A DNA stretch of 64,000 nt, taken from assembly GCF_026126425.1 (NCBI RefSeq), contig NZ_JAFMPW010000005.1, forward strand, positions 1 to 64,000. The letters run 5' to 3'. Of this stretch, positions 56,659-64,000 are shown in pieces. The position numbers were made by a program, and so were the translations under genes. The notes beneath the pieces were generated by a model that worked only from the letters and a program-made list of their open reading frames with translations, was not told the DNA's origin and ran no database searches. Source of the DNA: Muriicola sp. Z0-33 (lineage in GTDB: Bacteria > Bacteroidota > Bacteroidia > Flavobacteriales > Flavobacteriaceae). The stretch's first letter is position 1. Each line of letters starts with the position of its first letter.

Positions 56659-57714
56659 CTACATTTTATATTCTTTGACTGCATCAACAAATGCACGGGC
56701 ATTTTCTACGGGAATATTTGGTAATATTCCGTGCCCCAGGTTGGCAATATATCGGTCTTTTCCAAATTCGTCGATCATTTTCTTGACCATTTTTTTAATT
56801 TTTTCCGGCGGAGAGAGTAGCCTTGCCGGGTCAAAATTTCCTTGCAGCGTAATTTTACCTCCACTTAAATAACGGGCGTTTGCGGCAGAACATGTCCAAT
56901 CTACCCCTAAAGCAGCTGCCCCGGAATTAGCCATTTCGCCCAAGGCAAACCAACAGCCTTTTCCAAAGACAATTACAGGTGCCTCTTCTTTAAGGGCATC
57001 GATTATCTGCTGAATGTAATACCAGGAAAATTCCTGATAATCTACAGGAGAAAGCATTCCCCCCCAGGAGTCGAACACCTGTACAGCGTTTACTCCTGCT
57101 CCTATTTTAGCCTTAAGGTAAGCTATTGTGGTGTCTGTGATTTTTTGCAACAATTGATGCGCAGCCTCTGGTTGAGTAAAACAAAATGCCTTGGCCTTAT
57201 CAAAGGTTTTACTTCCCTGTCCTTGTACGCAGTAACATAAAATGGTCCATGGAGATCCGGCAAAACCAATTAACGGGATTTCATTATTTAGTTTTTCCTT
57301 CGTCATTGTTATGGCCTGCATTACATAATCCAGGCTTTGCTCTACCTGGGGAATAATTACATTATCCACATCTTGCTGAGACCTGATTGGGTTGGGCAAA
57401 TAAGGACCAAAATTGGGCTTCATCTGCACCTCAATATTCATTGCCTGTGGAATTACCAGGATATCACTAAATAATATTGCTGCGTCCATTCCAAATCTCC
57501 GTATAGGTTGTACGGTGATCTCAGATGCAAGTTCAGGAGTCTGACATCGGGTGAAGAAATCATATTTTTCCCGAATCTCCATAAATTCCGGAAGATATCG
57601 GCCGGCCTGTCGCATCATCCATACGGGAGGGCGCTCTACGGTTGCCCCTTTTAAAGCTCTGAGAAATAAATCGTTTTTCAATGTAGTTTTATTACTTTCT
57701 AATGTTTGTGACAT
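56659..57714 (-). CDS. hemE: uroporphyrinogen decarboxylase
   Basis: A 351-residue HemE with the substrate motif [16 protein letters not shown] and [12 protein letters not shown]. It removes four carboxyl groups from uroporphyrinogen III. I chose the ATG at 57714 ([17 protein letters not shown]), which leaves a 7-bp gap after hemCD; a longer reading would overlap it. Confidence 0.95.
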   Translation of the reverse strand: MSQTLESNKTTLKNDLFLRALKGATVERPPVWMMRQAGRYLPEFMEIREKYDFFTRCQTPELASEITVQPIRRFGMDAAILFSDILVIPQAMNIEVQMKPNFGPYLPNPIRSQQDVDNVIIPQVEQSLDYVMQAITMTKEKLNNEIPLIGFAGSPWTILCYCVQGQGSKTFDKAKAFCFTQPEAAHQLLQKITDTTIAYLKAKIGAGVNAVQVFDSWGGMLSPVDYQEFSWYYIQQIIDALKEEAPVIVFGKGCWFALGEMANSGAAALGVDWTCSAANARYLSGGKITLQGNFDPARLLSPPEKIKKMVKKMIDEFGKDRYIANLGHGILPNIPVENARAFVDAVKEYKM

Positions 57715-57721
57715 AACTATA

Positions 57722-59305
57722 TTAAGCTCCCACCTTATAATGGGAATTAACCAATTCCGCCACTGCATCAATAGCGGGGAATTTGGCTGTTTGTACTTCT
57801 TTAAAATGTTTATTGGCCTCAGAGGCGGTAGTATCTCCTATGCAAAAGGCAATTTTATCCGGACTATTTTTTAACAAATAGCTCTTTACCGCAGAGGGAC
57901 TAAAAAAGAGAACGCCCTGTGTTTCTTCATCCACCTTTGAAGGGGAATATCTTGTTTGATAAGCTTGAACTTCATTAACTATTATCCCATTTTCCGAAAG
58001 TATATCCGGGAGGTCATTCAGGCGTTGATCGCTACAGAAAAATGTAATCTCCTTTCCTTCCAAATGGCTAAGAAGGTATTCTGCCAAAAGTTTAGCATTA
58101 TTCTCCGTATGTTTTACCTTCCCAATTTTTCGCTCTACGAGCCGTTTGGTTTTTCTTCCAACGCAATAAATATTCTTGAATTTCAACTTCCTGGGATCGC
58201 TGCTAAAGACTAAAGCATCTACAGCTTTTTTGCTGCTAAGGACCACATTCTCAATCTCGGAATTAAGTAACTGTGCAGAAATCCTGTTGTGATTGATCTG
58301 AATGAAATCATCACCACCTACGCTGATACCATCGCCGAAAAGATGTAATTGTTCTGCTGTAAGTTTTTTTGTGGAGTACACCTGGAATGTTTTTTTTACT
58401 CCTTGTAATTCGTTCATTACGCGCTTCCCACCTCGTTTAAATACAATGGCGGCGCACTCTTTTGCAATATGTTGATGCTTCCCCAGAGGGGCAGTCCTGG
58501 TAACTTCAATCTTTTGGGTGCCATCTAAACTTAACAGCACGCCTTTAAAATAGACCTCTTCCTGTTTAATATAGGCCAAAGCACCAATGGGTGCCGTGCA
58601 TCCGCCTTCGAGTAATTTCAGGAATTCTCGTTCAATTGATGTACAAAGCGAAGTGTCCTCATCATTTAATTCAGAACACGCTTCTCTTACGAAATTGTTA
58701 TCCTCCATTGCGGCAATCATAATGGCACCCTGAGCCGGGGCCGGAATCATCCAGCCCAGAGATACGGCGTTCTTAGGCTTTAACCCAATTCGCTCCAGTC
58801 CGGCTGCGGCAAATATTGCCCCGTTCCAATCGTGCTCCTTCAACTTTTTTAAACGGGTATTTACATTTCCCCTAAGAGCAACAATACTGTGTGTGGGATA
58901 TCTGTTTAACCATTGTGCCTTTCGACGTAAACTTCCGGTCGCTATAGTTGCGGATTCATGCGCCAGGAACTCCTCATTGTCTTTGAAAATTAAAAAATCA
59001 TTAGAATTTCCGCGCTTAAGTACTGCAGCCTGGACCATACCTTTGGGTAGTGAAGTAGGGACATCTTTAAAGGAATGTACCGCGATATCTATCTCTCCTC
59101 TTAGCATGGCAATATCCAGAGCCTTGGTAAAGACTCCCGTAATTCCCAATTCGTGAAGGGGTTGTTCCAGATCCAGATCTCCGGCAGATTTAATAGGGAT
59201 AAGTGCCGTTTTGTGTCCCAGGTATTCCAGTTGGTTGCTTACAGTCTTTGCCTGCCATAACGCTAATTCGCTATCGCGTGTGCCAATACGAATAACCTGG
59301 CTCAT
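57722..59305 (-). CDS. hemCD: hydroxymethylbilane synthase fused to uroporphyrinogen-III synthase
   Basis: A 527-residue fusion. Residues 1-310 are HemC ([21 protein letters not shown]; Cys 236 in [11 protein letters not shown] carries the dipyrromethane cofactor). Residues 315-527 are a HemD-like domain ([22 protein letters not shown]). The fusion lets one polypeptide make and cyclise the linear tetrapyrrole. Such fusions are known in Bacteroidota. It overlaps the end of hemA by 4 bp. Confidence 0.94.
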   Translation of the reverse strand: MSQVIRIGTRDSELALWQAKTVSNQLEYLGHKTALIPIKSAGDLDLEQPLHELGITGVFTKALDIAMLRGEIDIAVHSFKDVPTSLPKGMVQAAVLKRGNSNDFLIFKDNEEFLAHESATIATGSLRRKAQWLNRYPTHSIVALRGNVNTRLKKLKEHDWNGAIFAAAGLERIGLKPKNAVSLGWMIPAPAQGAIMIAAMEDNNFVREACSELNDEDTSLCTSIEREFLKLLEGGCTAPIGALAYIKQEEVYFKGVLLSLDGTQKIEVTRTAPLGKHQHIAKECAAIVFKRGGKRVMNELQGVKKTFQVYSTKKLTAEQLHLFGDGISVGGDDFIQINHNRISAQLLNSEIENVVLSSKKAVDALVFSSDPRKLKFKNIYCVGRKTKRLVERKIGKVKHTENNAKLLAEYLLSHLEGKEITFFCSDQRLNDLPDILSENGIIVNEVQAYQTRYSPSKVDEETQGVLFFSPSAVKSYLLKNSPDKIAFCIGDTTASEANKHFKEVQTAKFPAIDAVAELVNSHYKVGA

Positions 59306-60558
59306 TTGGTCTCTACTTGTAGTTGAAAAACCTTTTGTATTAATTCCAAACTGGTATCAGCATCGATATCAGATTCTTTAAGGTGATTGGCAAATTGCCT
59401 TGTTATTTTTTGGATGATGCGATCTGTAACCACATCGGCTTGCTCTGAATTGAAATCTGATATCTTTTTGGATTGGTAATTCAGCTCAGCATCTTTCATG
59501 GTTTTTAGCTTCTTTTTTAGCGCTTTGATGACCGGAGCAAACTTCCTGGTTTCGAGCCATTGAATAAATTCTGCCAATACTTCTTCAATTATAAGCTCTG
59601 CCTGAGGGATAAATTGCTTCCTTCTCTCGAGGGTAGCATCGGTCATCTGAGATAGTTGGTCCAAATGAACCAGAGAAACATTATCCAGATCCGCAACATC
59701 ATCTGAAACGTTTTTGGGAACAGAAAGATCCAGAATCAGCAAAGGTTTTTTTGGATATACCAGATCTTTGGAGATGGTAGGGGATTGAGCTCCAGTTGCA
59801 ACAATTAAAACATCTGTAGTTCGGATCTCCGTTTGCAGATCCCCGTAATCTTTTACTACCAAATTAAATTTTCCTGCAATTCTTTCAGCCCTGTCCTTTG
59901 TTCTGTTGATCAAAGTAATATGCGAATTCTTGGTGTGCTTGATTAAATTTTCACAGGTATTTCTTCCAATTTTACCGGTTCCAAAAAGCAAAATGTTCTT
60001 TTCGGAGATATCCGGGATATTCTTTAAAATATATTGAACGGATGCAAAGGCTACTGATGTGGCGCCACTGGAAATTTCTGTTTCTGTTTTAATGCGTTTG
60101 CTTGCCTGGATTACAGAATTGCACAATCTTTCTATAAAAGGATTTGCCAAGCCAACCTTTTTGGAGCGGTAGAAACTTCTTTTCAACTGACTGATTATTT
60201 CAAAATCACCCAGGATCTGACTGTCTAAACCAGTTCCTACTCTGAACAGATGGCTGATAGCTTCATTATTTTTATAAATATAGGCGACCTCCTGAAATTC
60301 CTCAACACTTCCTTTAGTGTTGTCACATAACAATTTAATTAATTGATAAGGATGCGCTGCGAAACCGTGTAATTCTGTTCTGTTGCAGGTGGAGGTAACC
60401 AGAAGCCCATCTATGTCGCTGGCCTTAGCTTGTAGCAATAGTTTTTGGCACGAAGCATCGTCAATACTGAATTTACCCCTGATATTAGCATCGGCCTTTT
60501 TGTAGTTCAGACCAATGGTGTAGAACGAGTTATGTTTAGATATATGGTAGCGCTGCAT
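59302..60558 (-). CDS. hemA: glutamyl-tRNA reductase
   Basis: A 418-residue HemA of the C5 pathway. The catalytic Cys 58 lies in TSTCNRTEL; the NADPH site follows (LFGTGKIGRNTCENL). The C-terminal dimerisation helix is present. It makes glutamate-1-semialdehyde, the rate-limiting step, and leads the operon hemA-hemCD-hemE-hemF-barrel-phzF-hemB. hemL is not in the window. Confidence 0.96.
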   Translation of the reverse strand: MQRYHISKHNSFYTIGLNYKKADANIRGKFSIDDASCQKLLLQAKASDIDGLLVTSTCNRTELHGFAAHPYQLIKLLCDNTKGSVEEFQEVAYIYKNNEAISHLFRVGTGLDSQILGDFEIISQLKRSFYRSKKVGLANPFIERLCNSVIQASKRIKTETEISSGATSVAFASVQYILKNIPDISEKNILLFGTGKIGRNTCENLIKHTKNSHITLINRTKDRAERIAGKFNLVVKDYGDLQTEIRTTDVLIVATGAQSPTISKDLVYPKKPLLILDLSVPKNVSDDVADLDNVSLVHLDQLSQMTDATLERRKQFIPQAELIIEEVLAEFIQWLETRKFAPVIKALKKKLKTMKDAELNYQSKKISDFNSEQADVVTDRIIQKITRQFANHLKESDIDADTSLELIQKVFQLQVETK

Positions 60559-60579
60559 TTAATTCAGGTGAATCTCGAA

Positions 60580-60587
60580 CAAAAATA
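60580..60587 (-). promoter_or_regulatory. hem operon -7 box
   Basis: On the minus strand TATTTTTG matches TAnnTTTG perfectly, 21 bp before the hemA ATG; the -33 region is AT-rich without a clear TTG. Confidence 0.5.
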
Positions 60588-60641
60588 GAAGCATACCTTA
60601 GTTAAAAATAACGCTAGCGGAACAAATTATGTCGTTTAGGG

Positions 60642-60682
60642 TATTTTTGACCTTAAATCGATAGTTTTATACTGAAAACTAT
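60642..60682 (+). promoter_or_regulatory. AraC-gene -7 box and leader inverted repeat
   Basis: TATTTTTG (60642-60649) is a perfect -7 box on plus. Just downstream ATAGTTTT (60661-60668) and AAAACTAT (60675-60682) form a perfect 8-bp inverted repeat with a 6-bp spacer. It could autoregulate the gene at 60751 or act in the divergent hem promoter. Confidence 0.45.
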
Positions 60683-60750
60683 TATTTTTATAGGAAATAC
60701 TTGGGGTGTCTAAGAATCTATTTAGAACGCTTCTAAATAAAATACACAAA

Positions 60751-61650
60751 ATGACAGAGTCATTGGACAAAAAAAATAACGCTGAAGGTTCTTTTAGGGA
60801 GGTTTTTATTGAGGAAGGATTTTATGTTTTAAAGATTCAGAATGAAGGCGTTAAGACCAGGAAAATTACCCGTCATATTGATAGCTCCTATATACAGTTT
60901 CATTTTTGCCTGAAAGGGAATGCAAAATTTATTTTTAATGAAGGAAGATACGCCCTGGATGTTACCGAAGAAAATTCTTTGTTATTGTATAACACTCAGT
61001 TAGACCTTCCCCTCAACATGGAACTAGGGGGTAATTCCTGGATGGTTTCCATAGTTATGACCATTCATAAATTTCACTCTTTGTTTTCTAAGGAGGCAGA
61101 TTATATCCCATTTCTCAGTGTAGATAATAGGGATAAAAAGTATTATTCTCAGGAGGCAGTATCACCTGCCATAGCGGTAATACTTAGTCAGCTTATGAAT
61201 TACAATTTACATCCTTCAGTAAAGTCTTTGTATATAAAAGGGAAGATATACGAACTGCTTTCCCTCTATTTTAACAGGAGTGAAGAATTGGATGTTGAAC
61301 AATGCCCTTTCCTGGTAGATGAAGAAAATATTAAACGCATAAGGCAGGCCAAGGAAATTATGATTTCGAGGATGGCAGAGCCGCCAACACTTACGGAATT
61401 ATCAGAAGAAATACGCTTGCCGATAAAGAAACTAAAGGAGGGTTTTAAACAGGTATACGGGGATTCTGTTTTTAGCTTTTTATTCGACTATAAGATGGAT
61501 TATGCCAGGAAAATGCTGGAAACTAACAAGTACAATGTTAATGAAGTTGGTTTAAAAATTGGATATAGTACTGCTAGTCATTTTATAACAGCATTTAAAA
61601 AGAAATACGGGACAACGCCTAAAAAATATTTGATGTCCCTGGCAAATTAA
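60751..61650 (+). CDS. AraC family transcriptional regulator
   Basis: A 299-residue regulator with an N-terminal cupin-like sensing domain (about 30-130) and a C-terminal AraC double helix-turn-helix (about 195-299; LTELSEEIRLPIKKLKEGFKQVYG, then VGLKIGYSTASHFITAFKKKYGTTPKKYL). I chose the ATG at 60751; a GTG 15 codons upstream would add a basic tail. It is divergent from hemA with about 190 bp between, so it may control haem synthesis in response to a small ligand. I see no clear direct-repeat site in that gap. Confidence 0.9.
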   Translation: MTESLDKKNNAEGSFREVFIEEGFYVLKIQNEGVKTRKITRHIDSSYIQFHFCLKGNAKFIFNEGRYALDVTEENSLLLYNTQLDLPLNMELGGNSWMVSIVMTIHKFHSLFSKEADYIPFLSVDNRDKKYYSQEAVSPAIAVILSQLMNYNLHPSVKSLYIKGKIYELLSLYFNRSEELDVEQCPFLVDEENIKRIRQAKEIMISRMAEPPTLTELSEEIRLPIKKLKEGFKQVYGDSVFSFLFDYKMDYARKMLETNKYNVNEVGLKIGYSTASHFITAFKKKYGTTPKKYLMSLAN

Positions 61651-61703
61651 TGTAATAATCATCTTAAAATGCCGATATTTAACCTTCTCGATCTACCAAT
61701 AAA

Positions 61704-62087
61704 ATGAATCTTAATCAAGTTACAATTCCATCACTAGACCTGGACCAGGCCAGTGATTTTTATCAAAAATTAGGGCTGAAACTCATCGTTAAAGCGCTGC
61801 CAAACTATCTTCGTTTCGAATGCCCCCTGGGAGCATCCACTTTCTCTGTTCATTTGGTTGAAAAACTTCCCGAAGGGGAAGGTATATACCTGTATTTTGA
61901 ATGCGAAGATGTGGATGAGACCGTTGGCAAATTGATGCGCAAAGGCATTGAAATTGATGAACTGCCTAGCGATAAAAGTTGGTTGTGGCGAGAAGCCAGA
62001 CTAAAAGATCCGGACCAGAACCAGATTATCTTATATTATGCAGGGAAAAACAGAAAAGATCCACCATGGAGAATAAAATCAACATAA
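61704..62087 (+). CDS. VOC (glyoxalase/bleomycin resistance) family protein
   Basis: A 127-residue single VOC domain: FYQKLGLKLIV, YLYFECEDVDETVGKL and ARLKDPDQNQIILYYAG with the terminal metal Glu position replaced by Gln/Ile near the usual site. Such proteins act as lyases, isomerases or ligand binders. It may follow the AraC gene on the same transcript (53-bp gap). Confidence 0.88.
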   Translation: MNLNQVTIPSLDLDQASDFYQKLGLKLIVKALPNYLRFECPLGASTFSVHLVEKLPEGEGIYLYFECEDVDETVGKLMRKGIEIDELPSDKSWLWREARLKDPDQNQIILYYAGKNRKDPPWRIKST

Positions 62088-62097
62088 AATTTATAAT

Positions 62098-62856
62098 ATG
62101 AAACTTAAACTAATAATCCTTATTGCAATTGGTCTATGTGCCGTATATGCCGGAGACATGCCAGAGGGGCTGTCACCGCATCCTTTTTCGGGAGACCTGA
62201 ATTACACTGATCAGGTCCTTGTATTTACGGCCACCAACGGTTATCGTCATAAATCTATTGAAAAAGGAGTGGCAACTTTAAAGGAGCTGGGAAAAGAGAA
62301 CGACTTTCAGGTTTTGCAAACTGAGGACTCCTTGTATTTCACTTCAGAAAACTTAAAGAAATACAAACTAGTGATTTTTTTAAGTACCACTCAGGATGTT
62401 TTAGGTCAGGAGCAGGAAGCTGCTTTTAAGCAATACATTAACGATGGGGGAAGTTATATGGGGATTCATGCTGCCGCTGATACGGAATACGAATGGCCTT
62501 GGTATGGCAAATTAGTAGGAGCCTATTTCAAGAGTCATCCCAAACAACAAAAGGCCAGGATAGAGGTGGTAGACAAAAAACATCCGGCCACGGCACACTT
62601 AGATACAAGCTGGATGCATTTTGATGAATGGTATAATTACAAGAATATCAATCCTGCTATTAAGGTGATCATGAAATTAGATGAAAGCAGCTATAATGGT
62701 GGAGAAAACGGCGAAAATCACCCTATTGCATGGTACCATGAATTTGACGGAGGCAAGGCTTTCTATACTGGCCTGGGCCATACTAAGGAAGCTTACGATG
62801 ATCCGGCGTTTCGCAAACATCTTCTCGGCGGGATAAATTATTGTTTAGGACGCTAG
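62098..62856 (+). CDS. ThuA domain protein, secreted
   Basis: A 252-residue protein with a signal peptide (MKLKLIILIAIGLCAVYA) and a ThuA/glutamine amidotransferase-like fold (VLVFTATNGYRHKSIEKG, GGSYMGIHAAADTEYEWPWY, HPIAWYHEFDGGKAFYTGLGH). ThuA relatives are linked to use of trehalose-like sugars, and many sit beside sugar-binding proteins. It starts 10 bp after the VOC gene. Confidence 0.9.
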   Translation: MKLKLIILIAIGLCAVYAGDMPEGLSPHPFSGDLNYTDQVLVFTATNGYRHKSIEKGVATLKELGKENDFQVLQTEDSLYFTSENLKKYKLVIFLSTTQDVLGQEQEAAFKQYINDGGSYMGIHAAADTEYEWPWYGKLVGAYFKSHPKQQKARIEVVDKKHPATAHLDTSWMHFDEWYNYKNINPAIKVIMKLDESSYNGGENGENHPIAWYHEFDGGKAFYTGLGHTKEAYDDPAFRKHLLGGINYCLGR

Positions 62857-62869
62857 TTTGTAGCTAATT

Positions 62870-63706
62870 TTAATAGGGACGCGCCACCATAATGCCGCTA
62901 TTGTTTTTAATCTTTTTTAAATAGTCTGCGAGGGGCAATTCAGAGATTTCTACTTGTCCTGATGAGGAGGCATGAAGCAGGTGAATACGACCGTCTTTCT
63001 CCAATATGGCAAATCCTGTATGGGTGATATCAAGGCCTTTAATGGAGGTAGTCAGGGCAATGATGTCTCCGGATTGCATTTTTTCTTCATTAGCAGCAAT
63101 TGCATCCTGAGCTAAAACACATATCGGCTGGCTATTGAGATAATCCTCTGATTTTTTAATTTTTTTGAAATTGTCATCATTTGCCAGGAAGGGATAAAGA
63201 TCTCTATGAGAGCTCATAAAATTGATCTCTTTAGTGATTTCTTTTCCACCAATCTCAGCGGTAATATTTTTTAGAAGCCCCTTTTTTTCATTGTTGGCTA
63301 TCCACTGGGAAAAATAATGCAAGCGCGATGAATAGCCCGCTAACTTGCCATCCTCATAGCGGATCTTTTCGAGGGTGGTTGTAAAAGTATCAAAATCAAA
63401 ATTTTCACTCCGCAATAAGATACTAAAGGCCAGCACGTTTTCAACATATGTTGTACAATCCAGCCCCTGTAAGTTAATCACCAGTGATTCTTTTTCTCCT
63501 ATTTCAAGGGTTTTCGCTACATAGGGCGTCCCCAAAAAAGTTTTGCCGACATCAATAATGGTTTTCCCAAAGTCATTATCTGACAAGCCCTTAATTTCTT
63601 TTGTCTTTAATTCAAATGCCAGCTTGTCTTCTTCTGAACATACTACATTCTGAGCAATAGAAAATTGCACAAAAAGAAGTATCACGGCAATCAATATTCG
63701 TCGCAT
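62870..63706 (-). CDS. DUF1460 (N-acetylmuramoyl-L-alanine amidase-like) protein
   Basis: A 278-residue protein with a signal peptide (MRRILIAVILLFVQFSIAQ) and the DUF1460 core: LDCTTYVENVLAF with the catalytic Cys, and DITHTGFAIL with the His. DUF1460 proteins are NlpC/P60-like amidases that act on peptidoglycan fragments. It converges with the ThuA gene (13 bp between stops). Confidence 0.9.
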   Translation of the reverse strand: MRRILIAVILLFVQFSIAQNVVCSEEDKLAFELKTKEIKGLSDNDFGKTIIDVGKTFLGTPYVAKTLEIGEKESLVINLQGLDCTTYVENVLAFSILLRSENFDFDTFTTTLEKIRYEDGKLAGYSSRLHYFSQWIANNEKKGLLKNITAEIGGKEITKEINFMSSHRDLYPFLANDDNFKKIKKSEDYLNSQPICVLAQDAIAANEEKMQSGDIIALTTSIKGLDITHTGFAILEKDGRIHLLHASSSGQVEISELPLADYLKKIKNNSGIMVARPY

Positions 63707-64000
63707 ACTACTTAATTTACATGTAAAAATAATGAAATTTATGGTCCTGTTCCGGCTTTCTGTTTTGTGCGATGCCTATTATCACAGTTTTTAGGGAAAC
63801 TCCCGAAAACATTGAGGCATTAATAAGCAAAACAGGGTAAAATTTCAAAAGAATCCATCAAAAAACGTAACATTTTTGGAATTTTCTATACCTACTATTA
63901 AAGCTTTTCTGCATTCCATTTTATTACTCAAGATTTTTACCGAAATTGAAATACTATTACAAGAAACACTTAACCCTTAAAAATTGACTTTATTATGTCC
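63707..64000. other. right-end intergenic region
   Basis: The 294 bp hold a perfect 12-bp palindrome TTTACATGTAAA (63716-63727) in the DUF1460 upstream region, and an ATG at 63995 that may open a plus-strand gene outside the window. I can support nothing else here. Confidence 0.3.

Overview
The window reads as chromosomal core DNA of a marine-type Flavobacteriaceae (Bacteroidota). The signs are a gliding-motility lipoprotein gene (gldH), a sufBCDSE operon followed by DUF2480 and DUF3078 genes, a fused hemC-hemD gene, many lipoproteins with acidic residues just after the lipidated Cys, low G+C, weak Shine-Dalgarno sites, and promoters of the Bacteroidota type (-33 TTTG/TTG and -7 TAnnTTTG). 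I see no rRNA, tRNA, CRISPR array, insertion sequence or prophage.

Layout. 1-2149 (minus): recA, a small lipoprotein, and an ECF-like sigma factor cut by the window edge. 2480-7697 (plus): trhO, then ricT-like, gldH and a class A penicillin-binding protein. 7832-9186: a two-subunit 3-oxoacid CoA-transferase. 9232-9515: a regulated short transcript with a 35-codon ORF. 9546-14860: GNAT acetyltransferase, serine hydrolase, a LytTR two-component pair, a thioredoxin-like protein and an aminotransferase. 14977-18510 (minus): succinate dehydrogenase sdhCAB. 18724-20619: a RimK-type ligase with a zinc carboxypeptidase-like partner. 20876-31393: a large BNR-propeller protein, a glycine-zipper protein, Xaa-Pro aminopeptidase, a branched-chain amino acid carrier, a small zinc-ribbon protein, thiL and two propeller lipoproteins. 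31587-40258: the suf Fe-S assembly operon with a metallo-beta-lactamase-fold lipoprotein inserted in it. 40283-40811: tandem predicted small RNAs. 41020-49728: a hybrid sensor kinase, a beta-barrel protein, lipoproteins, hflX and two nucleases. 49893-60587 (minus): MGMT, a CNNM/CorC-like protein, a serine hydrolase, and a haem biosynthesis operon (hemA, hemCD, hemE, hemF, hemB plus two non-haem genes), divergent from an AraC-type regulator. 61704-63706: VOC, ThuA and DUF1460 proteins.

The most interesting find is a set of three transcription units with the same control region. Each has two TTCACAACA direct repeats exactly 21 bp apart, then exactly 33 bp, then TTAC as part of a TAnnTTTA -7 box, with no usual -33 box. 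Two lie in tandem on the minus strand at 40283-40496 and 40585-40811, collinear at a constant 315-bp offset. They encode no protein; each RNA would show two hairpin loops carrying CCCAAAUC and end in an intrinsic terminator. The second hairpin is supported by compensatory changes, and the second terminator pairs well only in the minus-strand RNA. The third unit (9232-9515, plus) has CCCAA-type loops, a 35-codon ORF and a terminator with a CCCCCAAA loop. Candidate regulators in the window are the adjacent divergent hybrid sensor kinase with an AraC output domain (41020) and the LytTR pair (11251-12917); both families bind direct repeats of about this period. I infer a two-component/small-RNA regulon; expression and regulator identity are untested.
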